Assembly: GCA_035771165.1 (NCBI GenBank)
Contig: JAWNZC010000324.1
Coordinates: 1,688,501-1,752,500 of the forward strand
Origin: Paragorgia papillata
Lineage: Eukaryota > Cnidaria > Anthozoa > Scleralcyonacea > Coralliidae
Reading direction: 5' to 3'
Length of the DNA stretch: 64,000 nt
Of this stretch, positions 11,652 through 22,172 are shown one piece after another. The stretch's first letter is position 1. Each line of letters starts with the position of its first letter. The notes under the pieces are model-generated. The model was not told the origin of the DNA. It ran no database searches and saw nothing but the letters and a program-made list of their open reading frames with translations. The position numbers were made by a program, and so were the translations under genes.

Positions 11652-12325
11652 ATGGGAGAAAGGTTACATGACGATTTTCGTGTTAAAGAAATACTGTCAC
11701 ACTTTGACTACGGAGTCGATGAAGCGAAAGCGTCCTCTTTGCTGAATAGTTTACTCGCATCCCATGTCAACTTAACATGGAATCCCAAAGGAGAAATTGT
11801 GTATCAAGGAAGAACTATACCTAACACAAAAATAGCCGAATTGGTAGAATACTGTGTATCACCTTACTTCTCAGGAATTCCCGAACCAGCTGGTCTAAAC
11901 GTATTTGTAAATGGACTCGCCGACATTAACATTGACAAAAACCTTATCGAAAATGTTCGAGTGCTAATAATGTTGGGGCAGACAGAAGAAGAAACAGAAT
12001 GAGAGAGCGAAAAGGAAGAAACTTCCTCCGAAGAAGATTCAGAAAACGATAAGGATTACACCGAAATAGAATCAGAAAATTCTATAATTGACGAACCTGT
12101 TGATTGCGAACGTTGTCAGAATCCTGTTAATTTTACACATGTAATTGAGTGTCCTAAGTGTTTGTGGAAATATTTTAACAAATGCTTTAATCGAAATCTG
12201 ATATGTAATGTTTGTGGTACAGAATTCAAGGCTCATGATCCCTGCCTTCGGATTATAAGATGTACTGTATGCCCATATGCTAGTGTTACCGACAGATCAC
12301 TAAATAATCAAGAATTTTTTGTGTA
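11652..12325 (+). pseudogene. Polinton late-type zinc protein, left-arm copy with nonsense codon
   Basis: From ATG 11,652 the frame encodes an N-terminal region with a WNPKGEIVYQGR motif, also seen in Polinton-associated proteins, then an acidic S/E-rich linker, then a Cys-rich C-terminus with at least five CxxC pairs (12,100-12,300). A TGA at 12,001-12,003 interrupts it where the right-arm copy has TCA (Ser). Downstream sequence remains open in the same frame to a stop at about 12,323. The two arm copies are otherwise nearly identical, so this copy died after the arms duplicated. Molecular function is unknown; the Cys pattern suggests zinc binding. Confidence 0.7.
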
Positions 12326-13099
12326 AAGATGTATTTCTCAATAAAATATTTTAAAATTCTGTATTACATGTACGCGTGTCTGTGTTTGATATATATATAT
12401 ATAGCATCTTTTGATAATGACGATCTTCGGGAATTAGTCGGAGAGCTATCGGTTATGACGTATTACACGGGGGGTTGAGTAACAGCTAGGGTTGGGAAAA
12501 AAAAGTTAGGGTTAGGAGGTCTCAAAGGAGTCTGAGACGAATGAAGGCCGCGACGCGGTTTCCCTATGGTAGCACTGTTAATAACCTTCTCGCCTAGACT
12601 TGCCCAAGCGCTTAATCCTCTTAATGACCCCTAATGAGTTTCTGTTTTGTCTCCTGCACGTGCACTGAGGATAAATATGCAAATATCACACTTAGTAACA
12701 GAAAGCGTAGCAACGCTTTCAAAGTAATAAATCGCTTTGCCTTTATATTTCGACACTTAAAATCGTTCTTTTCACGACTTCTCGAAGTGATTCCTCATCT
12801 AAAATATATAATGATTGATAGTAGGGTAAAGTGTATAAATGAAAAGGTAATTACTATTACTTATATAAGCCAAGTGCCTTTTGATAATGACGTAACTTCG
12901 GGAATCAGTCGGAGAGCTATGGTTACGATGTATTACCCGTGGGGTTGGGTATCAGCTAGGGTTTGGGGAGAAGCATAAATAATAAGTCGATTATGACGTA
13001 GTGAAAACCAGGGGCTTCCGGAACACTAGGGTTAGGCGCTAATGACGTAATGCGCCGCTATATAAAATGTATACCAATGAGATAAGGGTTAGGAGTCCA

Positions 13100-13430
13100 A
13101 AAGGAGCCTGAGAATGAATAAATAATAAGTTGAATATTTAATGAGGCGGCGTCCCTTTGGTTGCCCGCCCAGTGTGACGCTAATATCCAACCCCCTAACC
13201 CTAAATTTTATTTAGCCCCCGCGATAGACCAAGAGAACTCCAGAAACCACGAGTGAAACAATGTATGAAAGTAATTGACTGTACGACAGCACTGGGCTTA
13301 TATCACCAACCACATTACTTCCGGGCGTCACACCGGGCGTCACACCGGGCGTCACACCGGGCGGGTAACCAAAGGGATGCCGCCTCATTAAATATTCAAC
13401 TTATTATTTATTCATTCTCAGGCTCCTTTG
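13100..13430. repeat. Inner facing termini of element A
   Basis: The sequence reads TGAATATTTAATGAGGCGGC...spacer...GCCGCCTCATTAAATATTCA. It is two inward copies of the same terminus motif that occurs at the outer ends of both Polinton palindromes, facing each other around a spacer. The spacer repeats subterminal sequence found at 10,560-10,680 and 15,980-16,090. The inner flanks (GAATGAATAA...) match the outer ends of the palindrome at 35,194-40,144 better than those of element A. Confidence 0.75.
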
Positions 13431-14248
13431 GGAATCCTAACCCTTATCTCATAGTATACATTTTACATAGCGGCGCGTTACGTCATTAGCGCCTAACCCT
13501 AGTGTTCCGGAAGCCCCTGGTTTTCACTACGTCATAATCGACTTATTATTTATGCTTCTCCGCAAACCCTAGCTGATACCCAACCCCGCGGGTAATACAT
13601 CATAACCATAGCTCTCCGACTGATTCCCGAAGTTACGTCATTATCAAAAGGCAGTAATTACCTTTTCATTTATACACTTTACCCTACTATCAATCAACAC
13701 TTGTGGGACACATTGGAGCAATCTAAATGTCTGAACTGGCCAGAGATAACTTGAGGTAGTTCTACTTAATGACATATCATGAATATTATATTAGCTAAAC
13801 CCTCGTTTATAAAGCAAGTCAAGATATCGTAAGAAGAATTTAAGATATATTTTAGATGAGGAATCACTTCGAGAAGTCGTGAAAAGAACGATTTTAAGTG
13901 TCGAAATATAAAGGCAAAGCGATTTATTACTTTGAAAGCGTTGCTACGCTTTCTGTTACTAAGTTTGATATTTGCATATTTATCCTCAGTGCACGTGCAG
14001 GAGACAAAACAGAAACTCATTAGGGGTCATTAAGAGGATTAAGCGCTTGGGCAAGTCTAGGCGAGAAGGTTATTAACAGTGTTACCATAGGGAAACCGCG
14101 TCGCGGCCTTCATTCGTCTCAGGCTCCTTTGAGCCCTCCTAACCCTAACTTTCCCCCCCAACCCTAGCTGTTACTCAACCCCCCGTGTAATACGTCATAA
14201 CCGATAGCTCTCCGACTAATTCCCGAAGATCGTCATTATCAAAAGATG

Positions 14249-14306
<58 letters not shown>

Positions 14307-14365
14307 AACACAGACACGCGTACATGTAATACAGAATTTAAAATATTTTATTGAGAAATATATCT

Positions 14366-15040
14366 TTACACAAAAAACTCTTGATTATTCAGTGATCTAT
14401 CGGTAACACTAGCATATGGGCATACAGTACATCTTATAATCCGAAGGCATGGATCATGAGCCTTGAATTCTGTACCAGAAACATTACATATCAGATTTCG
14501 ATTAACGCATTTGTTAAAATATTTCCACAAACACTTAGGACACTCAATTACATGTGTAAAATTAACAGGATTCTGACAACGTTCGCAATCAACAGGTTCG
14601 TCAATTATAGAATTTTCTGATTCTATTTCGGTGTAATCCTTATCGTTTTCTGAATCTTCTTCCGAGGAAGTTTCTTCGTTTTCGCTCTCTGATTCTGTTT
14701 CTTCTTCTGTCTGCGCCAACATTATTAGCACTCGAACATCTTCGATAAGGTTTTTGCCAATGTTAATGTCGGCGAGTCCTTTTACAAATACGTTTAAACC
14801 AGCTGGTACGGAAATTCCTGAGAAGTAAGGTGATACACAGTATTCTACCAATTCGGCTATTTTTGTGTTTGGTATAGCTCTTCCTTGATACACAATTTCT
14901 CCTTTGGGATTCCATGTTAAGTTGACATAGAATGCGAGTAAACTATTCAGCAAAGAGGACGCTTTCGCTTCATCGACTCTGTAGTCAAAGTGTGACGGTA
15001 TTTCTTTAACACGAAAAACGTCATGTAACCTTTCTCCCAT
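14366..15040 (-). CDS. Polinton late-type zinc protein, intact right-arm copy (224 aa)
   Basis: The minus-strand ORF is uninterrupted from ATG (15,040) to stop (14,366). Residues about 1-105 form a conserved region with WNPKGEIVYQGR near residue 45 and a PAGLNVFVKGLADINI stretch. About 115-155 is an acidic S/E/D linker. About 155-215 is Cys-rich (CERC, CPKC, CLRIIRCTVC), suggesting zinc binding. One Cys that is present in the left copy (ICNVCG) is Ser here (ICNVSG). It lies downstream of the small late-type remnant at 15,066-15,404 in the same direction. As part of a non-autonomous palindrome it may not be expressed. Function unknown; family membership in Polintons is from memory. Confidence 0.6.
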   Translation of the reverse strand: MGERLHDVFRVKEIPSHFDYRVDEAKASSLLNSLLAFYVNLTWNPKGEIVYQGRAIPNTKIAELVEYCVSPYFSGISVPAGLNVFVKGLADINIGKNLIEDVRVLIMLAQTEEETESESENEETSSEEDSENDKDYTEIESENSIIDEPVDCERCQNPVNFTHVIECPKCLWKYFNKCVNRNLICNVSGTEFKAHDPCLRIIRCTVCPYASVTDRSLNNQEFFV

Positions 15041-15065
15041 AGTGTTCAGGGTTCGAATGATGGTC

Positions 15066-15404
15066 TTTAAAAAATATCGTTATTTTTATATTAGTTCTGC
15101 GAGTCCTTCTAAAACTGGACCAAGTAGGAGATCAAGAAATCCTTCACCTTTTTGAACCAGTATCTCTTTTTTCTCTCATAAAACTACTTCGGGGACTAGC
15201 CAAAGTTGATATGTCGTCGCTATAAGGCCTAACGTCTTCAAGCAAAGCAGGTGATAGTTGATATTGCATTGACCAAAAGTTCAACATACAATCACAAATG
15301 CATCTAATTTGCTCAGGGCTAGCAGTCTCCAACAGAGCTCGCTGTTGAATAGGTTCACTTGTACATAAAAGTTCAAGAAACGATTTGTGCTTTTTGATCA
15401 ACAT
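15066..15404 (-). pseudogene. Small Polinton late protein remnant (right arm)
   Basis: Inverted counterpart of 11,284-11,603. The frame starting at 15,404 reads LIKKHKSFLELLCTSEPIQQ and continues through an ASPEQI helix and a basic segment. A frameshift near 15,170 separates the final hydrophobic part (GFLDLLLGPVLEGLAEL in another frame, about 15,090-15,140). Gene order with the zinc protein is the same as in the left arm. Confidence 0.6.
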
Positions 15405-15465
15405 CTCTATTTGACAGTCAGTGTCTAAATGAGGAAAACGCTACCAAAACACATATTTTAAGAGG

Positions 15466-15686
15466 AGGAGAAAGAGGAGGAGGAGGAGGAGAAAGAGGAG
15501 GAGGAGGAGTAGCAGAAAGAGGAGAAGGAGGAGAAAGAGGAGAAGAAAGAGGAGGAGGAGGAGGAGGAGAAAGAGGAGGAGGAGGAGGAGGAGAAAGAGG
15601 AGGAGGAGGAGAAAGAGGAGGAGGAGGAGAAAGAGGAGGAGGAGGAGGAGATAGAGGAGGAGGAGGAGAAAGAGGAGGAGGAGCAA
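15466..15686. repeat. (GAGGAG)n polypurine tract
   Basis: Reverse complement of the tract at 10,973-11,229, with different internal lengths. Confidence 0.95.
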
Positions 15687-16203
15687 ATAAACATACACAC
15701 ACGCAAAAGCATTTAGCTTAAAATATTTATTTCGGTTTTCGTTCGAACATATACAAATAAAAAGTTTTAGTAAGGTCTGCTTCTTAGATTATATTTAGGT
15801 GTTTTTATTACCTGAATAAGATCCCTTACTGTCAAAGAAAAGAAAAGGTGTTAACTTCAGAATTTTTCATATGTACAATTTAAAAAAAATACAACACATC
15901 AATTAACGTTATAACTAATCACAAACATATCTTACCATTTCCTAAATCACGATTAGACGTCGAAAATAAATCGAAACAAGCGATAGAACAAGAGAACTCC
16001 AGAAACCACGAGTGAAACACTGTATGAAAGTAATTGACTGTACGACAGCACTGGGCTTATATCACCAACCACATTACTTCCGGGCGTCACACCAGGCGTC
16101 ACATGGGGCGTCACATCGGGCGTCACATGTGGCGTCACACTGAATATTTAATGAGGCGGCATCCCTTTGTTACGCTATATGGGGGGGGGGGGGGTTATAT
16201 ACT

Positions 16204-17555
16204 GGCGCTCCGCGGTCCAAACTGATATTTATATTTGCCAAGACGAAATTTTTCTTTTTCTACAGGCATGTTCTGTGCTTAACAGCGGTAGTCACATGTA
16301 CGCATTGCGTACGTATTTTTCGAAACTGTCAGAGTCTTGTTGGAGGAGCTATGCATCCGAACAAAAGTTGATTGTTTTAAACAACTTTGCGTCGTCTGGG
16401 AAACACGCGACAGTCGAAGATTGAACAGCATCTGGAAGATTGAACATGCAGATCTGGTAGATTGTTTATATAAATTAAGGTCTTCGTTAAAGTTTGCAGG
16501 GTCATTTCTGTAAAGCGCTCTCAATTCGTCAAAATGTATGCCACAAAAATAAAATAGATATCGTTAGAAAGCTACGACTTTGTAGAATACAATGGTGTCT
16601 TTGGTTTCGCGATAAACACAAACCGTTAATAGTTGTGAATTTTTTAATTAAAACCAGAGGGCTTCACTTGGGGCGACTTAAGAACAAAGCGTTTCATTTT
16701 GTTCAAAATTTTTTTTCGCAGTTCGATTCCGAGATAAATGTTCAGCAAAATGGTGTCAGCGTTTTTTTTAATTTTTTGTCTGGTTTCGAATTTATGACTT
16801 ATTTTGTCCGAATGTTTGTCGAAAAACAGCATTTTTGCGGATACTGCATGGTTGTTAAACCAAGGTCCGCTATGTCATGAGCTGATTGAAGCTCGGTTGC
16901 ACTTGACTATGTATGTTTCGTCAATCACGTGGTCAAGGCGTAAGATCATCGATAAGAAGCCTTATTCGTATGTACGAACATTGTACGAACGCTAGGCCCA
17001 ATCGCGCTTTAGCGAATGTGATATAGTACGTCATCAAAAATCAAAGTAAGCATTGCAACGCTTTTAATATCGAAGACAAGAGTGGATGTTAAAGCGATTA
17101 TAAAGACCTTTTCAAGGACGATAAGATTCATTTAGAAGGTAAGAAGACTTATACATGAATATCGATTTCAAATATTTACGTTGATGGTACGTTGAACGAA
17201 GATTTAATACAGGAAGTGTATGGCTTAAAACACTGGGAATTATTTGCCTTTTTTCGACGTCGGATATATTAAATTTAGATTAAAAACAAGATGCCTGCTA
17301 GGCGTAAACTCGGGCTACTTATAGGCTGTTTATACTTAAGTTACAAAAATATATTATTGTCAATATATAAACAACATAAAAAAAGATTAATATGAACTAT
17401 GAACAATAAAAGACAGAAACTGAGGCAAAACTTAGACTCGGCCTTACCATAGTAGCCCGAGTAATAATTATATAGAACCATTTCTATAAACAAGAACACA
17501 TGTTTGTGGTTGCTTTAACATCTTGGATATCTGTGACAATCATTACAAGAGTGTG
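16204..17555. other. Unassigned region
   Basis: No ORF has convincing protein-like composition and I see no repeat structure. It could be host intergenic DNA. Confidence 0.5.
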
Positions 17556-17559
17556 TTAA

Positions 17560-17773
17560 AACTATTCGTTCGAATCAAAACGCTTTGTTGTGTGCCGAGG
17601 GCAATGGTTGGTCACATGCTAAATGTCTGAATTTGAACAAAACACAATTTAAATATTACAAGGATTGTCAAGACGTTATCTGGACGTGCTATCTATGTTC
17701 GCTTCCCTTTAGATATGAAAACTGTTTGCCGGACGAGACGTGCGAGTTGGAAAATGTTCTGACTAATTCATAA
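17560..17773 (+). pseudogene. PHD-finger fragment of a LINE protein
   Basis: The frame reads EGNGWSHAKCLNLNKTQF, then WTCYLCSLPF. This is the His-x2-Cys...Trp-x-Cys-x2-Cys half of a PHD-like zinc finger, of the kind found at the N-terminus of some invertebrate LINE proteins. The first Cys pairs are missing upstream, and the frame stops at 17,773. No RT follows, so it is an isolated fragment. A host PHD exon remnant is the alternative. Confidence 0.5.
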
Positions 17774-17806
17774 ATACCAAATGACACCGAAAATGTGGTT
17801 GATACA

Positions 17807-17993
17807 ATAGGGCCATTTATACGAGAGCCCATAAGACACGGCTTATACAAGACGCGCCTTACATAAGACGCGAACTGACTCATTTATATGGTGTTTGGAA
17901 CAAGTTGTGACTTATGTAAAAGGCGAACATTAGTCTTTGTAAGGTGCGTCCTGTGTAATCCGTGTCTTATCAGCTCTAATAAACGGCCCTATT
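17807..17993. mobile_element. MITE-like element, 187 bp
   Basis: Inverted repeats of about 55 bases start ATAGGGCCNTTTAT and include AAGACACGG and GACGCRCCTTAC blocks. There is no coding capacity. Confidence 0.75.
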
Positions 17994-18469
17994 ATCAAAC
18001 TTGGCACCACCCCATATTGTAGTTTTGGGCAGTGTACTGGAATATGAAAAGACGGTCTTGGTAATAGAAGGGAAGGAGTTCTTCACAATCGCCAACTGCT
18101 GTTTCGAGGCTGTTCTTGCCTTGTTGGCAAGTTTATAAATTCTTAATATTGATTACAGTAATGGCAATAGTGTTTTATTGTTCTTAGAAACTATAACACT
18201 TGGTATATGCACCACTTTTATAATTTTTTTGTTGTTTCAGAGTTGTGTTGGTTTAATTAACTAGCCCAGTAGGTTAATTTACATGTATCAATGAGAAACG
18301 CTTGATTATTTTGCTCAAACATAGTAAACTGTTATATGTACTGTACCAAGTACTGTAGCGCAGCAATAATAATAAACGTGCTGTTTCCACAAATTCTCAT
18401 TTTAGTGATGGTACTGTATGTTGTTATTCCATTTGCTGGTCAAAAGTTGAAAGAGACCCTGCTTCTTCT

Positions 18470-19640
18470 ATCACAGGCCCTTGACTAAAACTGCCATTTA
18501 CATTGGAGCCAAAACAGCTCCGCTTAGCAAGCTAAATCGACACTTTTTAGGGCCCGAAAAGCCTTCAAATAGGAGCCAAATTGACTCCTTAATTTTCCAA
18601 AACAGCCCCACGATTTTCTGAAATGGCCCTGGTTAAAAGTTGAAACAGCCCCTGTCTTTTCCATAACAGCCCTTCCATTGGGGCTAAAACTACCCTCTAT
18701 ATTGGAGCCAAAACAGCTCTGCTCAGCAAGCTAAATCGACGCTTTTTAGGGGTCATAATGCCTCTTAATAGGAGCCAAATTGACTCCTTAATTTTCCAAA
18801 ACAGCCCCACGATTTTCTGAAATGGCCCTGGTTAAAAGTTGAAACAGCCCCTGTCTTTTCCATAACAGCCCTTCCATTGGAGCTAAAACTACCCTCTATA
18901 TTGGAGCCAAAACAGCTCTGCTCAGCAAGCTAAATCGACGCTTTTTAGGGGTCAAAATGCCTCTTAATAGGAGCCAAATTTACTCCTTAATTTTCCAAAA
19001 CAGCCCCACGATTTTCTGAAATGGCCCTGGTTAAAAGTTGAAACAGCCCCTGTCTTTTCCATAACAGCCCTTCCATTGGGGCTAAAACTACCCTCTATAT
19101 TAGAGCCAAAACAGCTCTGCTCAGCAAGCTAAATCGACGCTTTTTAGGGGTCATAATGCCTCTTAATAGGAGTCAAATTGACTCCTTGATTTTCCAAAAC
19201 AGCCCCACGATTTTCTGAAATGGCTCTCGTTAAAAGTTGAAACAGCCCCTGTCTTTTCCATAACAGCCCTTCCATTGGGGCTAAAACTACCCTGTATATA
19301 TTATTAGAGCCAAAACAGCTCTGCTCAGCAAGCTAAATCGACGCTTTTTAGGGGTTAATAATGCCTCTTAATAGGAGCCAAATTGACTCCTTAATTTTCC
19401 AAAACAGCCCCACGATTTTCTGAAATGGCCCTGGTCAAAAGTTGAAACAGCCCCTGCCTTTTCCATAACAGCCCCTGTCTGAAGCCAAAACAGCCCCTAC
19501 CCTCAAAGAGCCAAATCGTCCCTTAGGGGCCGGCTTGTTATAGGTGCCATTTTGACCCCAAAAAAAGATCTATTTTGCGGTCACCGTTTTGGCCCTATTT
19601 TTTGGGTCGTTTCAGCCCCTTTTCATTTACAGTGTATATA
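18470..19640. repeat. 199-bp satellite, about five copies
   Basis: The marker CCAAAACAGCCCCACGATTT recurs at about 18,597, 18,796, 18,995, 19,194 and 19,399, giving periods of 199, 199, 199 and 205 bp. Units are more than 90% alike by eye. Within a unit, AAAACAGC-type and AGCCAAA-type motifs recur, suggesting an older shorter period. The last unit degrades after 19,480. Confidence 0.95.
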
Positions 19641-19794
19641 TATATATATATATATATCAAACCTCTGGTAGCGAAGACTTTAAGGTAAAACTATACTTCA
19701 TACTTTGTATTTTGCTCTATCTATATGGTATTGAGCACTCTCTAACATTTCCTGAACCATAACTCCTTATATATATATATATATACATCTAGAC

Positions 19795-19820
19795 CTGATG
19801 AAGAGGCCGGGCCTCGAAAC
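19795..19820 (+). other. Hammerhead-ribozyme-like core motif
   Basis: CTGATGA (19,795-19,801) is followed by a short perfect stem (GAGGC...GCCTC) and GAAAC (19,816-19,820). This is the conserved core and stem II of hammerhead ribozymes. No convincing stem I, stem III or cleavage triplet is found nearby, so it is probably a degenerate or fortuitous copy, for example from a Penelope-like or retrozyme tail. Confidence 0.25.
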
Positions 19821-19907
19821 GTTGTTAAAATAAAGTTTTTAAAAAAAGTTCCTGTTGTCTATTATTAATGTTTTGGAACATTTGACGAAGGCTGGCTCCT
19901 GTTTTAT

Positions 19908-19908
<1 letters not shown>

Positions 19909-19972
<64 letters not shown>
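19909..19972. repeat. (TA)n microsatellite
   Basis: Uninterrupted AT dinucleotides. Shorter TA runs are at about 19,634-19,657 and 19,768-19,785. Confidence 0.95.
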
Positions 19973-19977
<5 letters not shown>

Positions 19978-19980
19978 CAT

Positions 19981-21595
19981 TATAAGTGAGAGAACTCGAA
20001 TTTATCTGTTCGACGCTTCTCAGCTAATTTTCAAAATGTAAGTCACAAAAATGTATTAATATATATATATAATATATGTATTTATATATATTTGCAAACG
20101 GGAAGAGAAATTCTTTACGGGTTGAAAAGGTTTTTCATTCTGTTATCCGTATATTGTAAAAGATTCTTACTCATAAATGTATTATTTTCCATCACTCATT
20201 TACTTCTTTTGTATATAGGATGGCTCACGTATGCGGGACGTGTCCAATTTGAAATGCCATAAACGTATTGATCATGGAACCAAGAGGTTTGTTTGTAAGA
20301 ACTGCAGCGGGTCATTTACACGTAGAGCTGTCCTGAAACGACACGAAAAGAAACATCGGGGAACGGCCACTCTTACGTGCAACAATTGTTTGAAGAAATT
20401 TACCGAAGAGATAAGGTCAATGAGCATCAAATTTTCTGAATGGAGAACCCGCGCAAGAGGAATCTAGAAGGCGTCGGCGACAATCCCATCCGGAAGAAGC
20501 AAAGAATCGGTGACCAGGTCGGTACCGGAGAAGCGGAGAGACCTCCAGAAGACGGTAGCGACCCTTGTCAGTTCACATCAGCCTTTAAAGACTCCTTGAA
20601 GAAACTTGAGGTCAAGCCGCGAAAAGATTAGAAACACGATATCTCACAGTTTCTACGTGGTAAATCCAAACCGCTCCTAAGTCACCTATCCAAAGAGTTG
20701 AAAGAGAAGAAAGGACTCAAGTGGTTTATCAGCGTGAAAGTACGATTTGTAAAACCTAAACCCGAAGGCGAAGATTTGACAGCCGAACCTCACTTCCGAA
20801 TCATCTGCATGACAACAGTAAATCCTCATGAACTTGAAAATAAACTACAGGAAGCCAATCACAAAATAACAAATGGCCATCTATCAAAAAGAAGGAAGTA
20901 GTTGGGTATTGGATGAAATCCTTCATCTGAACTTGAGCATAGTCAAATATACCCCACTGAAAGGTTGGAGTTACATTCCGCTACCAAAGAAGCTGAACAC
21001 TAAGAAAGCCATTATCAATATCCGACAACAAATGTTTTATGTGGTCAGTTCTCGCGGCTCTTCATCCTGCTGAACTGGGGAAGAATCCCGAAAGACTCCA
21101 CCACTATCAAGATTTTCAGAATGAACTTAAGTTTGATGGAATTGAGTTCCCTGTCACCGTTAACAAAATTGGCACGTTCGAATACCAAGATAACATTTCA
21201 ATTAACGTCCTTGGCTTTAAAGATGTACTGTTTCCAATGTACATTACAAAAGAACGCTTTGACATCCACGTTAATCTACTGCTATTCTCTCAAGGCACTA
21301 CGAGACACTATTCCCTTATTAAAGATTTTAATAAATTACGCTATGACCAAAATCGAAGGAAAGCTCGAATGTTTTATTGCCGCTATTGTCTACATGGATT
21401 TATCCGCGAAGATCTGCTAAAAGACCACGAACTTCGCTGCTGTTAACATGGCCCCCAGCGCATCCATCTCCCATACGAAGACAACGCTACACTCTTCTTC
21501 AAAGATTACCACAAGCAACTAAAAGTACCGTTTGTTATCTACGCCGATTTTGAAAGTTTAACAACAAAGATCGAGTCAGTGACAGTGACAAGTAT
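19981..21595 (+). pseudogene. Decayed Polinton PolB, N-terminal part (right copy)
   Basis: This is the inverted counterpart of 4,632-5,830. Blocks in order: C2H2 zinc fingers (FVCKNCSGSFTRRAVLKRHE and LTCNNCLKKF at 20,290-20,410); a linker; the YQKEGSSWVLDEI block (about 20,880-20,920); a frameshift near 21,030; the frame containing GIEFPVTVNKIG and a C-x2-C/H-type finger (FYCRYCLHGF, about 21,372); and the start of the exonuclease block (FVIYADFESL, about 21,531-21,560). It ends where a LINE is inserted. The exonuclease Asp/Glu pair is still visible. Several stops and shifts make it non-functional. The C-terminal continuation is at 23,657-25,412. Confidence 0.83.
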
Positions 21596-21683
21596 CAATT
21601 CGAGCATTATTCACTAATTATAGACCAGTATCAGTTCTACCTAGTTTCTCAAAATTTTTAGAAAGGGTTATATATTTAAGAAA

Positions 21684-22105
21684 TAGAAAACATTTTCCGT
21701 GTTTCCATAGAGTTATAGAAACACGAGTGGAAGTTTGGGAGAACGAGAAATTGTAGTGGGAACACGAGCCCGCAGGGAGAGTGTTTCCACGCTATTTCGA
21801 GTTCTCCCAAACTTCCACAAGTGTTTCTATAAGTCTATGGGAACACGGAAAAATGTTTTCTATTTCCTTTATAAAATAACCTGTCGAAAATAGTATAGTA
21901 TAGAACGTAAAAATAACCACTGCATCAAAGCGTAAATTCTCCTTACTCTTCATAATGGTGTATGATGGCGTATAATGGCGTATCCTACCGTAATGATGGC
22001 GTATTGAATGGCGTGGACCTTGCCGTGTTTCCATAAAGCTATAGAAACACGGCTTTCAACCAATCGCCGGGCTTGTTTTCAAAATGTTATTTTATGAAAC
22101 CGTAT
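21684..22105. mobile_element. Inverted-repeat element inside the LINE
   Basis: A strong hairpin, 21,684-21,890, has arms GAAATAGAAAACATTTTCCG and its complement closing on GGGAACACGAGCC. A tail to about 22,105 includes a further ATAGAAACACGG copy. The LINE reading frame is broken between ERVIYL and NQYGF exactly over this segment. Flanking TATATTTAA and TATATTAAA may be an imperfect target duplication. Confidence 0.65.
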
Positions 22106-22172
22106 ATTAAACTATTTACATAAATATAATATTTTATCTGAAAATCAATATGGTTTTCGGAAAAATCATTCT

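Larger units (their letters stand above)
10365..16203. mobile_element. Polinton-derived palindromic element A
   Basis: Two arms of about 2.8 kb are inverted around a spacer of roughly 170 bp (about 13,181-13,347). The outer ends start AGTAGATAAC and AGTATATAAC, i.e. 5'-AG...CT-3'. Both ends carry AAAGGGATGCCGCCTCATTA and a 12-bp tandem repeat just inside. Flanking hexamers AGGGCT and GGCGCT match at only four positions, so a target duplication is not demonstrated. Each arm also has a terminus-like sequence at its inner end (13,100-13,180 and 13,350-13,430), which resembles the outer end of the palindrome at 35,194. Each arm therefore looks like a mini-Polinton with both ends, joined head to head. 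Arms hold a polypurine tract and two late-type Polinton gene remnants. Confidence 0.82.

Noticed and set aside
12634..12978. ORF starting SFCFVSCTCTEDKYANI (also 13,766-14,020 minus)
   Set aside because: It is non-coding arm sequence shared by the Polinton palindromes. The related region in element B (about 35,950-36,060) is not open, and the frame has no conservation pattern.
10359..16209. Target duplication for element A
   Set aside because: Flanking hexamers AGGGCT and GGCGCT match at four of six positions only, so it is not counted as a duplication.
18470..19640. CRISPR-like array
   Set aside because: The units are 199 bp and contiguous with no unique spacers, in a eukaryotic context; it is a satellite.
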